Assembly (NCBI GenBank): GCA_045603485.1
Contig: JAZUMF010000001.1
Span: 1 to 46,120 of the forward strand
DNA: 46,120 bases
Reading direction: 5' to 3'
DNA from: RGIG5952 sp045603485
GTDB taxonomy: Bacteria > Verrucomicrobiota > Kiritimatiellia > RFP12 > JAAYLN01
The notes beneath the pieces were generated by a model. The model saw nothing but the letters and a program-made list of their open reading frames with translations, did not search any database and was not told the origin of the DNA. How positions within the stretch are numbered: the stretch's first letter is position 1; each line of letters opens with the position of its first letter. Below, in pieces: positions 25,063-33,914 of the stretch. The position numbers and the translations under genes were made by a program.

Positions 25063-25280
25063 TTATCCCCTAAAAAGGAGGGGTTGAAGCGACGAGCTTA
25101 AATTACCGAAGGCTCGAAGCAGATTAACCTAGGAAACAGGTTCAGTTGCAGCGTATAGGCGCCGTTTCGCCTTTGCGTCGGTATCACGTAACTGTTGGAT
25201 GTGTCAAAATTGACACCGGTTGCGGCCGTGGCATCAGTTCCGGTTTCTGAAGTTAAGCCTTAATAAGGATAGACCAGAAA
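25063..25280 (+). promoter_or_regulatory. Structured rpsB-tsf leader RNA
   Basis: This non-coding leader holds several hairpins in series: CGAGCTT with AAGGCTCG (one bulge, about 25093-25116), AACCT with AGGTT around 25126-25142, GGCG with CGCC (25158-25161 and 25168-25171), GTGTCA with TGACAC (25201-25206 and 25211-25216), and TCAG/CTGA near the end. Ribosomal protein operons are commonly controlled by the protein product binding such leaders. I do not recognise a known riboswitch or a catalogued S2 leader. AAGGA before the ATG is the rpsB ribosome binding site. Confidence 0.5.
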
Positions 25281-26234
25281 ATGGACAACACGGAAAACAT
25301 TGAGATTGCAGAGACAACTCCCGCCGTTGCGGAAGAGAAGAAGAATGTCACCGATCTCACACTTAAGGATCTTATTGACGCAGGCCTTCACTTCGGCCAC
25401 CAGACCCGTCGCTGGAATCCTAAGATGCGCCCTTACATCTTTGATAAGCGCAATGGTATTCACATCATCGACCTTACCCAGACAATCGGCAAAATCGAGG
25501 AAGCTGCAGAATTCCTTCGCAATGTCGTAATCGACGGCAAGAAGATTCTCTTTGTCGCAACCAAGAAGCAGGCTCAGGAAGTTGTCAAGAATGCCGCTGA
25601 GAGCTGCGGCCAGTTCTACATGACCGAGCGTTGGCTTGGCGGTACCCTTACCAACAACAAGACCATCCGCGGCAGCATCAAGCGTATGCGCCTTCTCCAG
25701 AAGTATGCTCGTGAGAACAACGGCGAGCTTTCAAAGTTCAAGAAGGAAGCTTCTTCACTCCGCCGCGAGCTTGATAAGCTTGAGGCAAATCTTTCCGGTA
25801 TCGCCGATATGTATGAGATGCCCGGCGCAATCGTCGTTATCGATGTTTGCCGTGAGGATATCGCTGTTCAGGAAGCTCGCCGTCTTGGTATTCCTGTTGT
25901 TGCTGTCGTTGATACCAATGCCGATCCTGATGGCGTTGATTATGTCATTCCAGGTAACGACGACGCTATTCGCGCAATCAAGCTTGTCGCTGATACCTTC
26001 GCAAAGGTTCTTAAGGGTGCCAACGAGGAGTGGGCTCGCATCAGCGTAGAGCGTGAGAAGGCTGATGCCGCTCGTCGCGCCGCTGAGGCAGAGGCTGGTC
26101 GCAAGGATGGCGATGAGGGTCGTGGCGACCGTCGTGGCCGTGGCCGTGGTCCTCGTCGTGAGCGCCGTGCAGCTCCAGCCGCAGCGCCAGCAGCATCTGA
26201 GGCCGCTGCCGCAGCTGACGCTCCCCAGGCATAA
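25281..26234 (+). CDS. rpsB: 30S ribosomal protein S2
   Basis: Small-subunit ribosomal protein at the head-platform interface. The core (about 25-255) is classical: LIDAGLHFGHQTRRWNPKM, IHIIDLTQTIGKI, FVATKKQAQEVV, RWLGGTLTNNKTI, VIDVCREDIAVQEARRLGIPVVAVVDTNADPDGVDYVIPGNDDA. The 317 residues exceed the usual 230-260: a short acidic N-terminal extension and an Arg/Gly-rich then Ala-rich C-terminal tail (about 275-317) are added. It is followed 49 bp later by tsf, the standard S2/EF-Ts pairing. Codon use is regular, consistent with high expression. Confidence 0.98.
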   Translation: MDNTENIEIAETTPAVAEEKKNVTDLTLKDLIDAGLHFGHQTRRWNPKMRPYIFDKRNGIHIIDLTQTIGKIEEAAEFLRNVVIDGKKILFVATKKQAQEVVKNAAESCGQFYMTERWLGGTLTNNKTIRGSIKRMRLLQKYARENNGELSKFKKEASSLRRELDKLEANLSGIADMYEMPGAIVVIDVCREDIAVQEARRLGIPVVAVVDTNADPDGVDYVIPGNDDAIRAIKLVADTFAKVLKGANEEWARISVEREKADAARRAAEAEAGRKDGDEGRGDRRGRGRGPRRERRAAPAAAPAASEAAAAADAPQA

Positions 26235-26283
26235 GTCATTACTTGTGTGTTGAACTGAAAGATTAAGATTAAGGAGTTTTACA

Positions 26284-27138
26284 ATGGCTGAAATTACTAT
26301 GGATATCATCAAGGAGCTTCGCGCCCTTACCAACGCTGGTATGATGGATTGCAAGAAGGCTCTTATTGAGACCAATGGTGATATGGAAGAGGCTATCAAG
26401 GTTCTTCGTAAGAAGGGTCTTGCCACACTTGGCAAGCGTGCAGACAAGGAGGCCAAGGAGGGTCTCGTCGCTGCCGCTAAGTGCCCATGCGGTGCTGTCG
26501 CTCTCGTTGAGGTCAACTGCGAGACTGACTTTGTTGCCAAGACTGAAGGCTTCAAGGGTTTTGTCGATAAGGTTGCAGAGAAGGCTGCCGCCGGCGAGGC
26601 TGATGTTGCCGCTGCTATGCAGGAAGACCTTTCCGCTCTCGTCGCTTCTACCGGCGAAAACATGAAGATTAGCCGTGTCGAGCGTTTCACCCTCGAGGGT
26701 ACCGGCAAGATCGAGTCTTACATCCACACCGGTGGTAAGGTAGGCGTTCTTGTCGAGATCGGTTGCGAGAAGGCTGAGACAGTTGAAAGTGCTGATTTCG
26801 CGGAGTACTCTCGCGATATCGCTCTTCAGATTGCCGCTCTTGCTCCCCGTTGGCTTGATGAGACTCAGATTCCTGCCGATGTCGTCGAGTCTGAGCGCGC
26901 TCTCTATGTCCAGCAGATTGATGCTGATCCCAAGAATGCCAACAAGCCTGAGAATATCAAGGAAGGCATCATCAAGGGTAAGTTCCGCAAGTTTGCCGCA
27001 GAGGTTTGCTTGGTAGATCAGGAGTTTGTCAAGATTTCCAAGACTTCTATCCGTCAGCATACCGACAATATCAGCAAGAAGCTCGGCGACAAGCTTGTCA
27101 TTCGTCGCTATGTCCGCTTCCAGCTCGGTCAGCACTAA
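26284..27138 (+). CDS. tsf: Elongation factor Ts
   Basis: Nucleotide exchange factor that releases GDP from EF-Tu. The N-terminal UBA-like region reads IKELRALTNAGMMDCKKAL, followed by GDMEEAIKVLRKKGLA. The exchange motif is TDFVAK (81-86). The second core repeat includes GKVGVLVEIGCE and a coiled-coil region with IPADVVESERAL. The 284 residues are normal. TAAGGAG precedes the ATG. It is co-transcribed with rpsB and followed 28 bp later by a sugar-isomerase-like gene. Confidence 0.97.
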   Translation: MAEITMDIIKELRALTNAGMMDCKKALIETNGDMEEAIKVLRKKGLATLGKRADKEAKEGLVAAAKCPCGAVALVEVNCETDFVAKTEGFKGFVDKVAEKAAAGEADVAAAMQEDLSALVASTGENMKISRVERFTLEGTGKIESYIHTGGKVGVLVEIGCEKAETVESADFAEYSRDIALQIAALAPRWLDETQIPADVVESERALYVQQIDADPKNANKPENIKEGIIKGKFRKFAAEVCLVDQEFVKISKTSIRQHTDNISKKLGDKLVIRRYVRFQLGQH

Positions 27139-27166
27139 TCTTTAGGTAAAGAGAAGGGAAGATATT

Positions 27167-27958
27167 ATGTCTATGCCATTGGGCGTTCAGCTCTATTCCG
27201 TCCGCGACTATGCCTCAAAGGATTTTGTCGCAACTCTCAAGAAGATTGCAGAGATTGGGTTCAAGTATGTTGAGCCTGCAGGCTTTTTCAATCTTACACC
27301 TGCTGAGTTTGTCAAGGTTTGCAACGACCTCGGTTTGAAGATTTGCTCTTCACATTCTCCATGGGTTCGTTCTCCTGATAACCTTGGCGAGGCGATGGAT
27401 ATTGCTGGCGTCCTTGGCTTAAAGACGATTGTCTGTGGCTGGACTCCTAAAGAGTTTCAGGATATTGACTCTATCAAGGCCACCGCAGAATGCGTTTCCA
27501 AGATGCAGCAGACTCTTGCTGCTAACGGATTTACTCTTTTCCAGCACAATCATTTCTGGGAGTTTGAGCGCATTGACGGTCGTTTGAAGTATGAAATCTT
27601 CCGCGAACTTTGCCCTGAGGTTAAGTATGAGCTTGATTGCTTCTGGTCAACAAACAAGGGCACTGAAGACCCTGTTGAGATGCTCAAGCTCTTTGAGAAG
27701 GATACCATTCTTCTTCATATGAAGGATGGTATCTGCAAGCAGGCCGCTCAGAATGCCGGCATGAAGGACGGTCTCCTTGATATGAAGATTGACCTTCTTC
27801 CTCTCGGCAAGGGCTCCTTGCCCATTAAGCAGCTCGTCGAGACTGCGCCTAACGCTCAGGCTGTTATCGTTGAGCTCGACTACTGCGAGTCTGTGGAGAT
27901 GTATCAGGCTCTTACTGAGAGCTACAACTTCATGGTACAAAACGGCATCGCGGAGTAA
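27167..27958 (+). CDS. Sugar phosphate isomerase/epimerase-like TIM-barrel protein
   Basis: AP-endonuclease-2/xylose-isomerase-like TIM barrel. MPLGVQLYSVRDYASKDFVATLKKIAEIGFKYVE is the characteristic first strand and helix of this family; metal ligands are expected from strand ends such as FQHNHFWEFE, YELDCFWSTNKGT, LLHMKDG and VIVELDYCE. At 263 residues it has normal length and no signal peptide, so it is cytoplasmic. Members usually isomerise or epimerise sugars or inositol derivatives; the substrate cannot be read here. AGAAGGGAAG precedes the ATG. It lies between tsf and secDF in the same direction. Confidence 0.85.
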   Translation: MSMPLGVQLYSVRDYASKDFVATLKKIAEIGFKYVEPAGFFNLTPAEFVKVCNDLGLKICSSHSPWVRSPDNLGEAMDIAGVLGLKTIVCGWTPKEFQDIDSIKATAECVSKMQQTLAANGFTLFQHNHFWEFERIDGRLKYEIFRELCPEVKYELDCFWSTNKGTEDPVEMLKLFEKDTILLHMKDGICKQAAQNAGMKDGLLDMKIDLLPLGKGSLPIKQLVETAPNAQAVIVELDYCESVEMYQALTESYNFMVQNGIAE

Positions 27959-28010
27959 TCCGCGATGCGTCCGTTTTTAATCTATTTCTGTTATTAAGGT
28001 AGGTAAAACG

Positions 28011-30557
28011 ATGCAAGATAAAAATTCAATTTTCAAGTGGATTATCTTTGCAACGCTAGTCGCTGCATCGGTAGTCTTTATGACTCCTCCGAAAGATAAG
28101 ATTCGATTGGGTCTTGACCTTGCCGGTGGTACCAGTTTCACAGTTCAGATTGATCAAGAGCAGCTTCGTTCCGATTTGAAGGCTGCTGATGCCAAGCGTA
28201 GTGATTCTGAGATTCAAGCTCAGATTGACACGATTATGGCAAATGCAGATGACCGCACAATCGAGGTCATCCGTAATCGTATTGACGGCCTTGGCGTCAA
28301 CGAGCCATTGATTGTTCCCGGTAAGGATCATCGCATCATAATCGAGATTCCCGGTGCTGATGAGAAGCAGCGCGAAATTGCCGAGAAGAGCATTCGCAGT
28401 GCCGCTTATCTCCAATTCCGTCTTGTCCACCCTAAGAACTACGAGCTCACTCGCAATCTCATTAACGATGGCAAGGTTCCTGAGGGTTATGAAATGATCG
28501 AGGATCCCGTCAGCGGGCAAAGTTATTATGCTCGCGGTAAGGATTACGAAAAGCTTCTTCGCGACCCAGATTATAAGCGCCGTTTAGCTCAGTTCGGCAA
28601 TCCCGATCCCGGCTATTCGTTTATGCTTGAGCTCAATCGTCTTCGTGACGGACGCGAGGTCTACTCTCCCGCATTTGTTCGCAACCGCGAAGAGATGAAT
28701 GGTGACGAGCTCCGCAGTGCTACGATCAGCGTTGACAGCCGCAATGGCGGCGTAGGTGTATCCCTTTCCTTTACCAAGGAGGGTGCACGCCAGTTTGGCA
28801 AGCTGACCTCTGATTATGCTCCAAACGGAAATCGCAACAAGAGTGCTGAGGGTCGTCAGTTGGCGATTGTTCTCGATGGTACGCTCTATTCCGCCCCGGT
28901 AATTCGCACTCCTATTACCGATGGCCGTGCTGAAATTACGGGAAGCTTCACGCGCGATGACGCAGCCCAGCTTCGCAATGTCCTCAATGCAGGCTCCTTG
29001 CCTGCTCCGATTACTGTCCTCGAAAAGCGCATGATTGACCCATCTCTTGGCTCTGACGCTATCCGTAGCGGTATGCGCGCCTCAATAATCGGCGGAATTC
29101 TTATTGTCGTCTTTATGGCTCTTTACTATGGCATTCTCGGTATTGTCGCAGATATTGCGCTTGTTCTCAATATCATACTTCTCCCATTGGGCGCTATTAT
29201 TATTTCAGGCTTCTTCAGTGCCGTCGGTGCGACAGATTCAGTCTCAGCATCTCGCACAGCGCTTCAGTTGCCCGTTCTTACAATGCCCGGTATCGCTGGT
29301 ATTGTTCTCACGGTAGGTATGGCTGTTGACGCAAATGTACTTATCTTTGAGCGTGTCCGCGAGGAGCTCAAGCAGGGCAAGTCCACACTTGCCGCAATTT
29401 TGGCAGGTTATGATCGTGCATTCCTTGCAATCTTTGACTCTAACCTTACCACATTCTTGACGGCAATTATTCTCTTCATCTTCGGTTCGGGTCCAATCCG
29501 CGGCTTTGCGATTACGCTGTCGGCCGGTATCATCGTCAGTATGTATACGGCACTCGTCGTCACTCGCATGATTCTCCGCCTTTGCACCAAGGAGACCTCA
29601 AAGGCTCCGAAGATTATGGATTGGTTTACATTCCCAAATCTCGACTTTGTTGGAATGGGCCGCTTGGCCATGACGATTTCGGCTGTAATCATCGTTGTCA
29701 CTTTGGGTATCTTTGCTGTCCGTTGCAAGACATCGCCTCGCGAAGTTTTGGCTATTGACTTCACCGGCGGTACGGTAATGTCATATACATTTGAGAAGCA
29801 GCCTGAGATTGGTGATATGCGTGTCGCTCTCAAGGCTGGCGGCATCGATGATGCGATCATTCAGTCTCAAAAGTCTGCCGACGGCACTACCGATTCTATT
29901 CAGGTAAAGTCTGGCTATGATAAGATTGGCGGCGGCGTTGAAATCGGCAAGGCCATTACAGATACACTCAAGAAAGCATTCCCAGATAGCGGAATGCAGG
30001 AGATTGGTCAAGACACAATCGGCTCGCAAATCGGCGAAGACCTTAAGCGTGACGCCACAAAGGCCGTTATCATCGCTCTTATCGGTATGTTGATTTACAT
30101 CAGTATCCGTTTCGAGTTTGGTTTTGCCCTTGGTGCCGTCGTGGCATTGCTCCACGATGTCCTTATCACTCTGGGTCTCTTTACGCTCTTCGGCCGCCAG
30201 ATTGGCGTTACTGCTATTGCCTGCTTCTTGACGATTGTCGGTTACTCGGTCAACGATACCATCGTTATCTCCGACCGTATCCGTGAAGACCTCAAGAAGA
30301 ACAAGGATTTATCCTTCCGCGACCTTTGCAATCGCAGTATTGTCACAACCTTGGGCCGTACAGTCCTTACCTCGTTGACGACATTGCTCGCAGTTCTTTC
30401 GCTTCTCATCTTTGGCGGTGGAGCAATCTTTGATTTCGCTCTCTGCATGACGATTGGCGTTATCGCTGGTGTTTACTCAACAATCTTTATTGCTACACCG
30501 GTTATGCTTGCCTGGTATAAAGGTCGCCGCCCCGGTATGGCAAAGAAGGATGCCTAG
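28011..30557 (+). CDS. secDF: SecD-SecF fusion, protein translocase accessory subunit
   Basis: Inner-membrane protein that uses the proton gradient to pull secreted proteins through SecYEG. The SecD half has the first helix (about 8-25), GLDLAGGTSF, periplasmic P1 domain, SLGSDAIRSG and a five-helix block with GMAVDANVLIFERVREE (Asp440). The SecF half starts near 545 with IDFTGGT, then GYSVNDTIVISDRIRED. Both proton-relay aspartate motifs are present. At 848 residues it is a natural fusion, as in Bacillus, Bacteroidota and PVC bacteria. Both halves are in one frame without a stop. A strong terminator follows 26 bp after the stop. Confidence 0.96.
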   Translation: MQDKNSIFKWIIFATLVAASVVFMTPPKDKIRLGLDLAGGTSFTVQIDQEQLRSDLKAADAKRSDSEIQAQIDTIMANADDRTIEVIRNRIDGLGVNEPLIVPGKDHRIIIEIPGADEKQREIAEKSIRSAAYLQFRLVHPKNYELTRNLINDGKVPEGYEMIEDPVSGQSYYARGKDYEKLLRDPDYKRRLAQFGNPDPGYSFMLELNRLRDGREVYSPAFVRNREEMNGDELRSATISVDSRNGGVGVSLSFTKEGARQFGKLTSDYAPNGNRNKSAEGRQLAIVLDGTLYSAPVIRTPITDGRAEITGSFTRDDAAQLRNVLNAGSLPAPITVLEKRMIDPSLGSDAIRSGMRASIIGGILIVVFMALYYGILGIVADIALVLNIILLPLGAIIISGFFSAVGATDSVSASRTALQLPVLTMPGIAGIVLTVGMAVDANVLIFERVREELKQGKSTLAAILAGYDRAFLAIFDSNLTTFLTAIILFIFGSGPIRGFAITLSAGIIVSMYTALVVTRMILRLCTKETSKAPKIMDWFTFPNLDFVGMGRLAMTISAVIIVVTLGIFAVRCKTSPREVLAIDFTGGTVMSYTFEKQPEIGDMRVALKAGGIDDAIIQSQKSADGTTDSIQVKSGYDKIGGGVEIGKAITDTLKKAFPDSGMQEIGQDTIGSQIGEDLKRDATKAVIIALIGMLIYISIRFEFGFALGAVVALLHDVLITLGLFTLFGRQIGVTAIACFLTIVGYSVNDTIVISDRIREDLKKNKDLSFRDLCNRSIVTTLGRTVLTSLTTLLAVLSLLIFGGGAIFDFALCMTIGVIAGVYSTIFIATPVMLAWYKGRRPGMAKKDA

Positions 30558-30583
30558 TTTTTACTATGGTCAACTAAAAAAAA

Positions 30584-30614
30584 GGTCGCTACAGAAAAGT
30601 AGCGACCTTTTTTT
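30584..30614 (+). terminator. Rho-independent terminator after secDF
   Basis: GGTCGCTAC (30584-30592), loop AGAAAA, GTAGCGACC (30599-30607), then seven Ts (30608-30614). A run of As precedes the stem. The perfect 9-bp stem closes the rpsB-tsf-secDF transcription unit. Confidence 0.93.
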
Positions 30615-30650
30615 CATAAAAGATTTTTGCTGATGTCATAGGATGACGAA

Positions 30651-32111
30651 ATGAACAAACAACTTAATAAAGATATTCTGGCTTGTATATTTTATTCAAT
30701 AATAATTTTGTCTTATTCTGCCTTTTGTGATGAAGATAAGACAGTTGATTTTCAAGAACTATCTTTGAAGGCTGAAAACGGCGACGCGGTCGCACAGTTT
30801 AATTTAGGCAGGATATACGATACAGGCAATGGCGCATCTCAAGATTATGCAAAGTCAATAAAATGGTATACAAAGGCGGCAGAACAGGGGAATGTCAAGG
30901 CGCAATTCAATCTTGGCTTTATCTATGCCAATGGTCAGGGGATTGCACAGGATTATTCAAAAGCGGTCGAATGGTATACAAAGGCGGCAGATCAGGGCGA
31001 TTCCGACGCGCAGTTTAACATCGGTTTGATTTATCTAAACGGGTATAAAGACTATTCAAAGGCCCATGATTGGTTTATGAAGTCAGCTATGCTGGGCGAC
31101 GCGGCTGCGCAATACAATTTAGGCGTGATGTATGACAAGGGGCTTGGTGTTACGCAAGACTATGCTAAGGCATTAGAGTGGTATACAAGAGCAGCGCTAC
31201 AAGGCGATGCAGATGCACAGTTTAATCTTGCATTGCTCTATGAAAATGGCAAGGGCATAGAACCGAATATTGTAAAGGCAGTAGAGTGGTATACGATGTC
31301 TGCTAATAATGGCGATGCCGATGCGATGTTTAATCTTGCCTTAATTTATGAAAAAGGCAAAGGCGTTTCATCAAATACCACAAAGGCATTTGAGTTGCTT
31401 GCAAATGCAGCAGAACAAGGGAATGTCAATTCTCAGATAACTCTTGCTTTAATGTATTTCAAAGGTCAGGGTGTTGAGCAAGATTTTGCAAAGGCGTATG
31501 AATTGTATGCAAAAGCAGCAGAGCAAGGCAATGCCGTAGCACTCTACAATCTTGGTATAATGTATAAGGATGGTTGCGGTGTAAAACAAGATTATGTAAA
31601 GGCTGCATGGTACTTCGCTACAGCCTCAGAGGATGGTCTTTCAGATGCTCAATTCAATCTTGGTTACTTTTACGAATACGGCCTAGGTGTGGCTCAAGAT
31701 TCTTCGAAAGCAGTTGAATTGTATACAAAAGCAGCAGCTCAAGGGTTTATAAAGGCTATGCACAACCTTGGATTTATGTATGCTAATGGCCGTGGTGTGG
31801 AACGAGACTATACAAAGGCATTTGAGCTTTTTATTAAGGCAGCAGAGGGAGGGCTTGCTGAAGCGCAAGCCAGCCTTGGCGTTATGTATGCCGAAGGTTA
31901 TGGAGTCGCGCAAGATTATTCAAAGGCGATAGAATGGTACCAAAAAGCTGCAGAACAGGGTTTCGTTCCCGCACAGAATGAACTTGCAGAACTTTATTTA
32001 GGAGCTAAAGGTGTTACGAAAGACTCTAAAAAAGCTAAAGAGTTGTTTGAGAAGGCTGCCAAGAAAGGTAATACTGAAGCCCAGTCTAAACTTAAATCCT
32101 TTGATGAATAA
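30651..32111 (+). CDS. Secreted Sel1-repeat (TPR-like) protein
   Basis: A hydrophobic N-terminus (about 9-26, ending SAFC) looks like a signal peptide. From about residue 40 to the end come twelve full Sel1-like repeats of about 36 residues plus a partial thirteenth, each near A-x-x-G-x-A-x-A-Q-F-N-L-G-x-x-Y-x-x-G-x-G-V-x-Q-D-Y-x-K-A. Repeat 3 is three residues short. Sel1 solenoids mediate protein-protein contacts; no enzyme domain is present. The location is likely periplasmic or surface. AGGATGACG precedes the ATG. Terminators lie upstream and, after the next gene, downstream, so it may share a transcript with the Gfo/Idh gene 160 bp later, a gap where I see no strong promoter. Confidence 0.85.
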   Translation: MNKQLNKDILACIFYSIIILSYSAFCDEDKTVDFQELSLKAENGDAVAQFNLGRIYDTGNGASQDYAKSIKWYTKAAEQGNVKAQFNLGFIYANGQGIAQDYSKAVEWYTKAADQGDSDAQFNIGLIYLNGYKDYSKAHDWFMKSAMLGDAAAQYNLGVMYDKGLGVTQDYAKALEWYTRAALQGDADAQFNLALLYENGKGIEPNIVKAVEWYTMSANNGDADAMFNLALIYEKGKGVSSNTTKAFELLANAAEQGNVNSQITLALMYFKGQGVEQDFAKAYELYAKAAEQGNAVALYNLGIMYKDGCGVKQDYVKAAWYFATASEDGLSDAQFNLGYFYEYGLGVAQDSSKAVELYTKAAAQGFIKAMHNLGFMYANGRGVERDYTKAFELFIKAAEGGLAEAQASLGVMYAEGYGVAQDYSKAIEWYQKAAEQGFVPAQNELAELYLGAKGVTKDSKKAKELFEKAAKKGNTEAQSKLKSFDE

Positions 32112-32271
32112 GCAGCGAGTAAAAAAGAGATTGTATTGTGAATTGTCAAATGTTATCATAATAATATGCTTCGCAATAAGGGAATCTTGTAAGCATTGGC
32201 AGAAATTTCATGCGAGGCTTATCGGCGAGTGCTGATAGCTTCTGTCGATACAGATTCTAGGAATTCTCAAA

Positions 32272-33336
32272 ATGAGCAGAAAAGTTAAGATTGGTATTAT
32301 TGGTGTCGGTACAATTGGCTCTGTCCATGCTGACGCTTATGCAAAGGTAGAAGATGCTGAAATTTTCGCCATTTGCGATATTAACCCCGACACTCTTAAG
32401 GCAAAGTCAGAGCGTCATGGTGTAAAACTCACCTACGAGAACTATCATGATCTTCTCGCAAATCCTGAAATTGAGGCAGTTTCTATTTGCGTTCCAAACG
32501 ATCTTCATGCTCCAATTGCTATTGATGCTCTCAAAGCAGGTAAGCATGTTCTTCTTGAAAAGCCAATGTGTCTCAATGCGGAGCTTGGCCGTCAGATACT
32601 TGAAGCCCGCGATGCTTCGGGCAAGCTTCTCCAGATGGGTATGGTTCGCCGCCAGTGTGCAGAGGCTGAGGTTTTGCGTCCACTTATCGCAGAAGGCAAG
32701 CTTGGTAAGATTTACCAAATCAATATCAAGCAAATTCGTCGTCGTGGCATCCCTGGTCTTGGCGGTTGGTTTACGACCAAGGCCCGTTCCGGTGGCGGTG
32801 GCGTAATTGATATCGCAGTTCACTCGATTGACCTTGCATTGCACCTCACAGGACTTTGGGAGCCAACTGCCGTCTCCGCAAAGACTTATTCAAAGTTTGG
32901 TTCTCCAATCAAGGATTATCACTATGTCTCTATGTGGGCAGGGCCGCCTAAGGCCGATGGCACATTTGATGTCGACGACTATGCAACAGGCTTCATTCGC
33001 TTTGGTGAAGAGGCTACAATGACATTCCAGGTCGCTTGGGCATGTAACTCGCAGCCCGAGGATTCAATCGAGATTATCGGCGATAAGGGTGGCGTTCGCA
33101 TCGGTTCCAGCGCAAATGGTATCACGCTCCTTACCGAGTATGATAATCGTCCCGCAGATATTGTCCTTGACTACAACAAAAATGCAGATGGCTTCCAGAA
33201 GGAAACTGCAAAGTTTGTCAAGGCAGTCAAGGGCGAGGGTGAAATTCCTGCAACAGGTGAAGAGGGCGTTGTTCTGATGCGTATTCTTGACGCTATCTAC
33301 AAGTCTTCTGAGACCAACAAGGAAGTCGAAGTCTAA
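32272..33336 (+). CDS. Gfo/Idh/MocA-family oxidoreductase
   Basis: NAD(P)-dependent sugar or inositol dehydrogenase family. The Rossmann motif is GVGTIG (11-16), followed by the adenine-ribose acidic segment CDINPD (35-40) and the family signature EKP (96-98, LLEKPMCLN). The C-terminal substrate domain shows GGGVIDIAVHSIDLALHLTG, whose Asp and His fit the catalytic pair of inositol 2-dehydrogenase-like enzymes. The 354 residues are normal and there is no Tat signal, so it is cytoplasmic. The substrate is unknown; PVC bacteria carry many paralogues. An intrinsic terminator follows. Confidence 0.9.
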   Translation: MSRKVKIGIIGVGTIGSVHADAYAKVEDAEIFAICDINPDTLKAKSERHGVKLTYENYHDLLANPEIEAVSICVPNDLHAPIAIDALKAGKHVLLEKPMCLNAELGRQILEARDASGKLLQMGMVRRQCAEAEVLRPLIAEGKLGKIYQINIKQIRRRGIPGLGGWFTTKARSGGGGVIDIAVHSIDLALHLTGLWEPTAVSAKTYSKFGSPIKDYHYVSMWAGPPKADGTFDVDDYATGFIRFGEEATMTFQVAWACNSQPEDSIEIIGDKGGVRIGSSANGITLLTEYDNRPADIVLDYNKNADGFQKETAKFVKAVKGEGEIPATGEEGVVLMRILDAIYKSSETNKEVEV

Positions 33337-33360
33337 TAGGCTCGATAACCTGTTAAAAAA

Positions 33361-33390
33361 GGCATGGTAGCAATACCATGCCTTTTTTTT
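33361..33390 (+). terminator. Rho-independent terminator after Gfo/Idh gene
   Basis: GGCATGGTA (33361-33369), loop GCAA, TACCATGCC (33374-33382), then eight Ts (33383-33390). Perfect 9-bp stem, with an A-run before it that could allow bidirectional use. Confidence 0.93.
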
Positions 33391-33451
33391 ATATCCTGCA
33401 ACTGTGCAGTCTTGAACTTTACTTAGCTTATGAACGGGTGATTTGCCCTGT

Positions 33452-33478
33452 ATGGCTGCCATTGCGGCCATTTTATTT
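33452..33478 (+). terminator. Possible second terminator before rnpB
   Basis: ATGGCTGC (33452-33459), loop CATT, GCGGCCAT (33464-33471; one G-U pair), followed by TTTATTT. It would back up the terminator at 33361, insulating rnpB. Confidence 0.4.
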
Positions 33479-33521
33479 CAAATTTCTTGCAAAATATCTG
33501 AATATTTGGGAAAATAGATAG

Positions 33522-33914
33522 ACATGTCCCGTGGATGGAGGAAGTCGCTGTCGATTGTAAAATCGGGGGAGGAAAGTCCGGACTCCGCAGGGCAGGGCGT
33601 CCCGCTGTTAAGGCTGGAACGGCGTTGCAATAACGACGCCGATGGAAAGTGCCACAGAAATAAACCGCCTTGATGAATTTCGATTCCTTGAGGTAAGGGT
33701 GAAAAGGTGGTGTAAGAGACCACCGATAGCATCGTAAGGTGCTGTGTCTAGGTAAACCCCGCCCGGAGCAAGACCAAATAGGGGAATGGAGGCGTTGCCC
33801 GCGCCGTTTGAGTTTCGGCTCATCAGTTCCCGGGTTGGTTGCTTAGAGAAATGACTTCAGGCCGCTTTGGCGGCGTTACAGAATCTGGCTTATGATCTAT
33901 TTACGCGGACATGT
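33522..33914 (+). ncRNA. rnpB: RNase P RNA, type A
   Basis: Catalytic RNA that trims tRNA 5' leaders. Universal elements appear in order: GAGGAAAGTCCGGACTCC (33569-33586, P4 5' region), AAAGTGCCACAGAAA with ACCGCC, GGTAAGGGTGAAAAGG, GGTAAACCCCGCCCGGAGC, AAGACCAAATAGGGG, and the 3' ACAGAATCTGGCTTATG. P2 is GAAGTC (33541-33546) with GACTTC (33853-33858). I find a 17-bp closing helix P1 between 33523-33539 and 33896-33913 with one bulged C (33906), followed directly by six Ts (33914-33919) that could end transcription. The ends are inferred from P1. The 3' part overlaps the next reading frame. Confidence 0.95.

Noticed and set aside
25755..27135. Long minus-strand open frames opposite rpsB and tsf
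   Set aside because: Codon bias of the strongly expressed sense genes removes antisense stops; the translations are low-complexity and overlap conserved genes fully.
30770..32090. Periodic ~108-bp repeats
   Set aside because: They are the coding repeats of the Sel1 protein, not a DNA-level array.
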